From Parietichytrium sp. I65-24A (Eukaryota; Sar; Bigyra; Thraustochytrida; Thraustochytriidae): a DNA stretch of 64,000 bases. Positions 60,720 to 64,000 of this stretch are shown piece by piece. The translations under genes were made by a program, and so were the position numbers. The notes under the pieces were generated by a model that worked only from the letters and a program-made list of their open reading frames with translations, was not told the origin of the DNA and ran no database searches. The DNA is taken from positions 682,001 to 746,000 of the forward strand of contig BLSF01000004.1 of NCBI GenBank assembly GCA_012862575.1. Reading direction: 5' to 3'. Positions within the stretch are counted from its first letter, which is position 1. Each line of letters begins with the position of its first letter.

Positions 60720-63700
60720 ATGGCTGATTCTGGCATGGAGTGGAGACGGCGTCGCGGACAGGAATCCAGTGGCAATGCCATGGGAGGCACTAGGGGTGGA
60801 CACCAACAAGCCTCATGGGGAAGGGGCGGCTCGCGATCTGGAGGACGCGGCGGTAGGTTCGCGCATCAGTCGCAGCCTCGGAGCAATCCCGCATCTGGAC
60901 CGCAACCACGACAACAACAACATCAGCAGCAGCAGCAACAGTCCAACTTTCACCAACGCCAACGGCCGGGAAACCACCATCGTCAAGGGCCTCAATTTGC
61001 GAATCAGCAGCACAGACAGGGCGAGGATGTAATGACCCTGCATGACTGGGGCGCGCAAGCTGGGGCGGTACAAGAAGGCCAGGAATTCCGGAACTGCCAG
61101 GTCAAGCAGGTAGTGGTTGGTCGAGGTACTCTTGTTTCGCTGACGAAGGACTTGGTCGGGCTAATTCCGGCCATGGAGTTTACTGCGCAGGCAACCAAAG
61201 GCAAGCTTGATGCCGTATTTGTGAAGCGTGTGCACGAGAGCGGTTTAGCGGAAGTGGAGTGGAAGATGCCTGAGCATCCTGGTCCAAATGCTCCACTTCT
61301 AATCCTGGACCTCAACGGCGTTCTTCTCGCGAGGGCACCGTACCGTGACAGGGATGCCAATGTCAAATTCATAAAGCGGAGATACTGCGACGACTTCATT
61401 CGCTTCTGCTTTGAAAACTTTAACGTTGGGGTCTGGTCATGTGGAATGCGAAAAAGAATGGAGATGGAGCTCTTTGAGCCTTACATGGATCGCATTCTGT
61501 TCCAATGGGATCAGGAAAATAGCACCAACCTTTGGCCAAGGACTTCGGTTGTATCCAAGGACAAGCCGCTGTTTCTCAAAGACATAAACAAAGTTTGGGA
61601 AAGCGTGCCAGGGTCCTTCGGGCTAGAGAACACCCTGCTCTTGGACAACCATTCGGAGAAATTTGAGCGCAACTCTCTTTCCTGCTGCATTTTGGTCCCG
61701 GAATTCACCAAAACTTCTCAGAATGATGATGTACTGGCTCCGAGCGGCGAGCTATGGCGCGGATTGGAAAAGTTTGTTGCCGCAAACAGCGTCGAAGAAC
61801 GAGCAACCGCTGTGCAGTCCATGCAGTCCCATCTTTGGCGGGAAAAGTTAGCCACACTCTTCACCTCTAGTGAAGTGATGGCAAGAAATTGTCCCGAGCG
61901 AGACGTTGCGTTCTATATGCGACACCGGGATATTCCCGGTCCGCGCGCTCAACCATTTCGCAGAGCAGCATTGAACCTCATTCTCAAGAGCCACACCAGC
62001 TGGGCGCTCTGCGAGAAATCTAACGGCGTGCGAAGCATGCTTATCGCTTTCCCTGGTGAAGAATCCTGCTTTCTCGTCAATCGCGCTTGGCAATTTTCAG
62101 CCGCGGGTAAGAATGTGTTATCAACCCAGCACCCGGTGCTACTCGATGGTGAAGTCGTAGTCAATGGTGAAAAGAAGATCTTTCTGGTGTTTGATGTCAT
62201 ATGGCTAGATGGCACAGATGTGGGGGCAACAGCAGATGTGCACGCCCGTCTCAAAGCCTGGGAGGATTTTGCGAAAACGCTTTCCCCTCAAGTGCTACTT
62301 GACTCAAACCTTGTCGAAGGCACACCCGTCGTGACTTTGGGCGACATCCATTTGGTCACCAAGAAATTGTTCCCAGTTGCTGCAATTAAGAGCCTCAAAG
62401 AAGCAGTCCACAAACACACCTATGACGTCGTCGGGGAAGTCCCTTGCGATGGACTGGTATTCACTCCCGTCTACAGCAGCTATTACGAATACACGGTCAA
62501 AAAATTCAAACCGTTGGACGAACTCACTGTGGACTTCAAACTATTTGTTTCCGACCTGCGACCTGGCGCAGAGTCCGTTCCGTTGTACTTAACCGTGTAT
62601 GCTCGCCAACCTAGGGAACGCAATAACGTGTTGGACGTTCAGACGGGTCGCGGCGTGGTGAGCGAGGAACTTCAGGCGGAAATTAAGGCCAAGTCGGCAC
62701 TGGAGGCCATCGTGGAGTGTAGTTTTGATACGAGCACAGGTATCTGGGTTGCGCAGCGTGTGCGCCATGATAAGGTCAAAGATAATGGCCTCAACAATGG
62801 CTGGAGTGTGCTTGAATCGATTGCCGAGCATGTGACTGTCGAAAAGCTTGTGGATCTCGTATCCGAGGGGGTTGAAGCCAACCCAGAGCCACCGCGATGG
62901 TCACCAATTGAACAAGATGGAGACCATGTCCGCGATATCGCAAAGCATTACAATGAACGACAAGAGCACCGTAATCTGAATTACAATATAGTGGACATCA
63001 GAATCGAGAACCTCAGGAAGCTGAACAATTGGAGCAAAGCAGTCTTGATTCAGGAGGCTTGCCTCGGCATAACAGAATTTAAAGGTCGCATTCCTCTCTT
63101 TAGCTCTCAGCCCGAAATTCCGAACGAACTGCACGTCAAGGGTCGAGGGCCAAACCTTGCCGGATCGAAGAAGCATCAACCGAAAAGGCCCGTCCCTCTC
63201 AAAGTGCTCGACTTGGCGTGTGGCCGTGGAGGCGACATGAACAAGTGGATGGCGAACGCCGAGCTCCTGCAATATGTGGGCGTAGACATTGCATCCAAAG
63301 CTCTGGAAGAAGCCCGGTGCCGAGTTGCTGACAAAAGGCACTTCGATTTCATCGAGTTCGATGTTACCGACTCCAATCTGCTGGAGGACGAGGCCGTTGC
63401 TGAAGCAAATTTCGACATCGTCAGTTGCCAGTTTGCATTTCACTACTTTTGCGTTTCTGAGGAGCGGTGCCGAAATTTCTTCAAAATCTGCTCCACGACT
63501 CTTAAACAAGTTGACTCGGAGGATCCATATCAGCCGCTGCTTCTCATCTCTACGACAGACGAAGAAATGCTGTTGCGGCGTTTGCCGAAATTCTCGAATT
63601 CAGTCTGCCACGTGAGCTCAAAGAACCCAAACATCTCAGACAACTCCGAGAGCGATTTGGACTTTGGCAACCCGTACTCGTTCTCGCTAGGGGACGCCGT

Positions 63701-63950
63701 GGTGAACTGTGAAGAGTATCTAGTGCCTGTCAGGCGAGTCGCGGAGATAGCCGCAGAGCATGGATTTGATCTAGCCTTGTCGCAGAATCTTGCCTCCTAC
63801 GTGGTTGACAAAATCGCCTCGTATACGCCCATGCTGCATTCCATGGGGGTGATCGGTCGAAAGGCTGAGGGCCGTGCGCCCATTTCGCAGGATGAGTGGG
63901 AGGCCATTCAGCTCTATCGCATGCTCGTGTTTCGTCGTTCGCCTAAATAA
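60720..63950 (+). CDS. Fused capping protein: S1-like + FCP1/SCP-type HAD + mRNA guanylyltransferase + cap guanine-N7 methyltransferase
   Basis: This is one intronless frame of 1076 residues from the ATG at 60720. Residues 1-100 are Arg/Gly- and Gln-rich. Residues about 121-182 look like an S1 RNA-binding fold ([20 protein letters not shown]). At 190-350 is an FCP1/SCP-type HAD domain: [13 protein letters not shown] (D197, N199), [19 protein letters not shown] and [12 protein letters not shown]. From about 395 to 765 is a guanylyltransferase: motif I EKSNGVR (K433), [14 protein letters not shown], IIIa [37 protein letters not shown] and [16 protein letters not shown]. From about 775 is the N7-methyltransferase: [13 protein letters not shown], the SAM motif [15 protein letters not shown] (829 on), [13 protein letters not shown] and EEYLVPV. 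It should add and methylate the mRNA cap in the nucleus. No tunnel-type or HCxxxxxR-type RNA triphosphatase domain is visible. Confidence 0.93.
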   Translation: MADSGMEWRRRRGQESSGNAMGGTRGGHQQASWGRGGSRSGGRGGRFAHQSQPRSNPASGPQPRQQQHQQQQQQSNFHQRQRPGNHHRQGPQFANQQHRQGEDVMTLHDWGAQAGAVQEGQEFRNCQVKQVVVGRGTLVSLTKDLVGLIPAMEFTAQATKGKLDAVFVKRVHESGLAEVEWKMPEHPGPNAPLLILDLNGVLLARAPYRDRDANVKFIKRRYCDDFIRFCFENFNVGVWSCGMRKRMEMELFEPYMDRILFQWDQENSTNLWPRTSVVSKDKPLFLKDINKVWESVPGSFGLENTLLLDNHSEKFERNSLSCCILVPEFTKTSQNDDVLAPSGELWRGLEKFVAANSVEERATAVQSMQSHLWREKLATLFTSSEVMARNCPERDVAFYMRHRDIPGPRAQPFRRAALNLILKSHTSWALCEKSNGVRSMLIAFPGEESCFLVNRAWQFSAAGKNVLSTQHPVLLDGEVVVNGEKKIFLVFDVIWLDGTDVGATADVHARLKAWEDFAKTLSPQVLLDSNLVEGTPVVTLGDIHLVTKKLFPVAAIKSLKEAVHKHTYDVVGEVPCDGLVFTPVYSSYYEYTVKKFKPLDELTVDFKLFVSDLRPGAESVPLYLTVYARQPRERNNVLDVQTGRGVVSEELQAEIKAKSALEAIVECSFDTSTGIWVAQRVRHDKVKDNGLNNGWSVLESIAEHVTVEKLVDLVSEGVEANPEPPRWSPIEQDGDHVRDIAKHYNERQEHRNLNYNIVDIRIENLRKLNNWSKAVLIQEACLGITEFKGRIPLFSSQPEIPNELHVKGRGPNLAGSKKHQPKRPVPLKVLDLACGRGGDMNKWMANAELLQYVGVDIASKALEEARCRVADKRHFDFIEFDVTDSNLLEDEAVAEANFDIVSCQFAFHYFCVSEERCRNFFKICSTTLKQVDSEDPYQPLLLISTTDEEMLLRRLPKFSNSVCHVSSKNPNISDNSESDLDFGNPYSFSLGDAVVNCEEYLVPVRRVAEIAAEHGFDLALSQNLASYVVDKIASYTPMLHSMGVIGRKAEGRAPISQDEWEAIQLYRMLVFRRSPK

Positions 63951-64000
63951 ATGCTATACAATCGCACACCCCTTTTTTTTTTAATTCGCTGGTATTGCTA
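63951..64000. other. 3' flank of the capping-fusion gene
   Basis: Fifty bases to the window edge, containing AAATAAATGC overlapping the stop and a T run; nothing else is seen. Confidence 0.5.

Overview
The window looks like a gene-dense stretch of nuclear DNA from a flagellated, intron-poor protist. I infer a stramenopile, possibly a labyrinthulomycete (thraustochytrid-like). Three things point that way: very long single-exon genes, a giant surface protein with Pro-Thr tetrapeptide repeats and DGxETDVDCGG repeats of the kind common in diatoms and other heterokonts, and a diaphanous-type formin carrying CCDC53-like motifs. Several genes of cilium or basal-body families (CFAP97, CCDC57, TOG/CLASP-like) argue for a flagellated cell. 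The taxonomic placement is inference and no rRNA or organelle marker is present. I saw no convincing tRNA, rRNA, CRISPR array or retroelement.

Layout. 1-317 (-) is the start of a coiled-coil gene cut by the window edge. 970-3750 (+) and 5078-6472 (+) encode an unrecognised coiled-coil protein and an unrecognised membrane protein. 6698-8334 (-) is a GlpA-like FAD oxidoreductase with a [2Fe-2S] BFD domain and one 92-base intron. 9100-10238 (-) is a two-repeat Myb gene whose 5' part is a tandem duplication with a one-base length difference. About 4.8 kb without a recognisable gene follows. 15072-16820 (+) is a TOG-domain protein that shares about 90 nearly identical in-frame bases with the Myb gene. 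17585-20134 (-) is a CFAP97-IQ protein. 21507-28325 holds a formin, SRP14 and a BAR-RhoGAP. 31477-40815 (+) is a 3112-residue multipass surface protein in one uninterrupted frame.

41336-43057 (-) encodes a three-RRM RBP45/Nam8-like protein. 44813-46693 (-) encodes an IS630/Tc1-like transposase whose second catalytic Asp appears to be Gly. 47101-51413 is a tandem 2.15-kb duplication, each copy holding an identical PABPN1-like gene, with a single N exactly at the junction, so an assembly origin must be considered. 51876-54806 (+) is a CCDC57-like protein, 54907-56310 (-) a GlcNAc-6-phosphate deacetylase and 57151-59096 (-) a four-exon Atg22/UMF1-like transporter. 60720-63950 (+) is the most striking gene: a single protein joining an S1-like segment, an FCP1/SCP-type HAD domain, an mRNA guanylyltransferase and a cap guanine-N7 methyltransferase.

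Themes: mRNA 5'-end and 3'-end handling (capping fusion, PABPN1, RBP45-like), Rho/actin control (formin, BAR-RhoGAP), cilium and microtubule proteins, and a large cell-surface adhesin-like protein. Genes lie on both strands and are not obviously co-transcribed. The best candidate for something undescribed is the HAD-guanylyltransferase-methyltransferase fusion, which contains no recognisable classical RNA triphosphatase.
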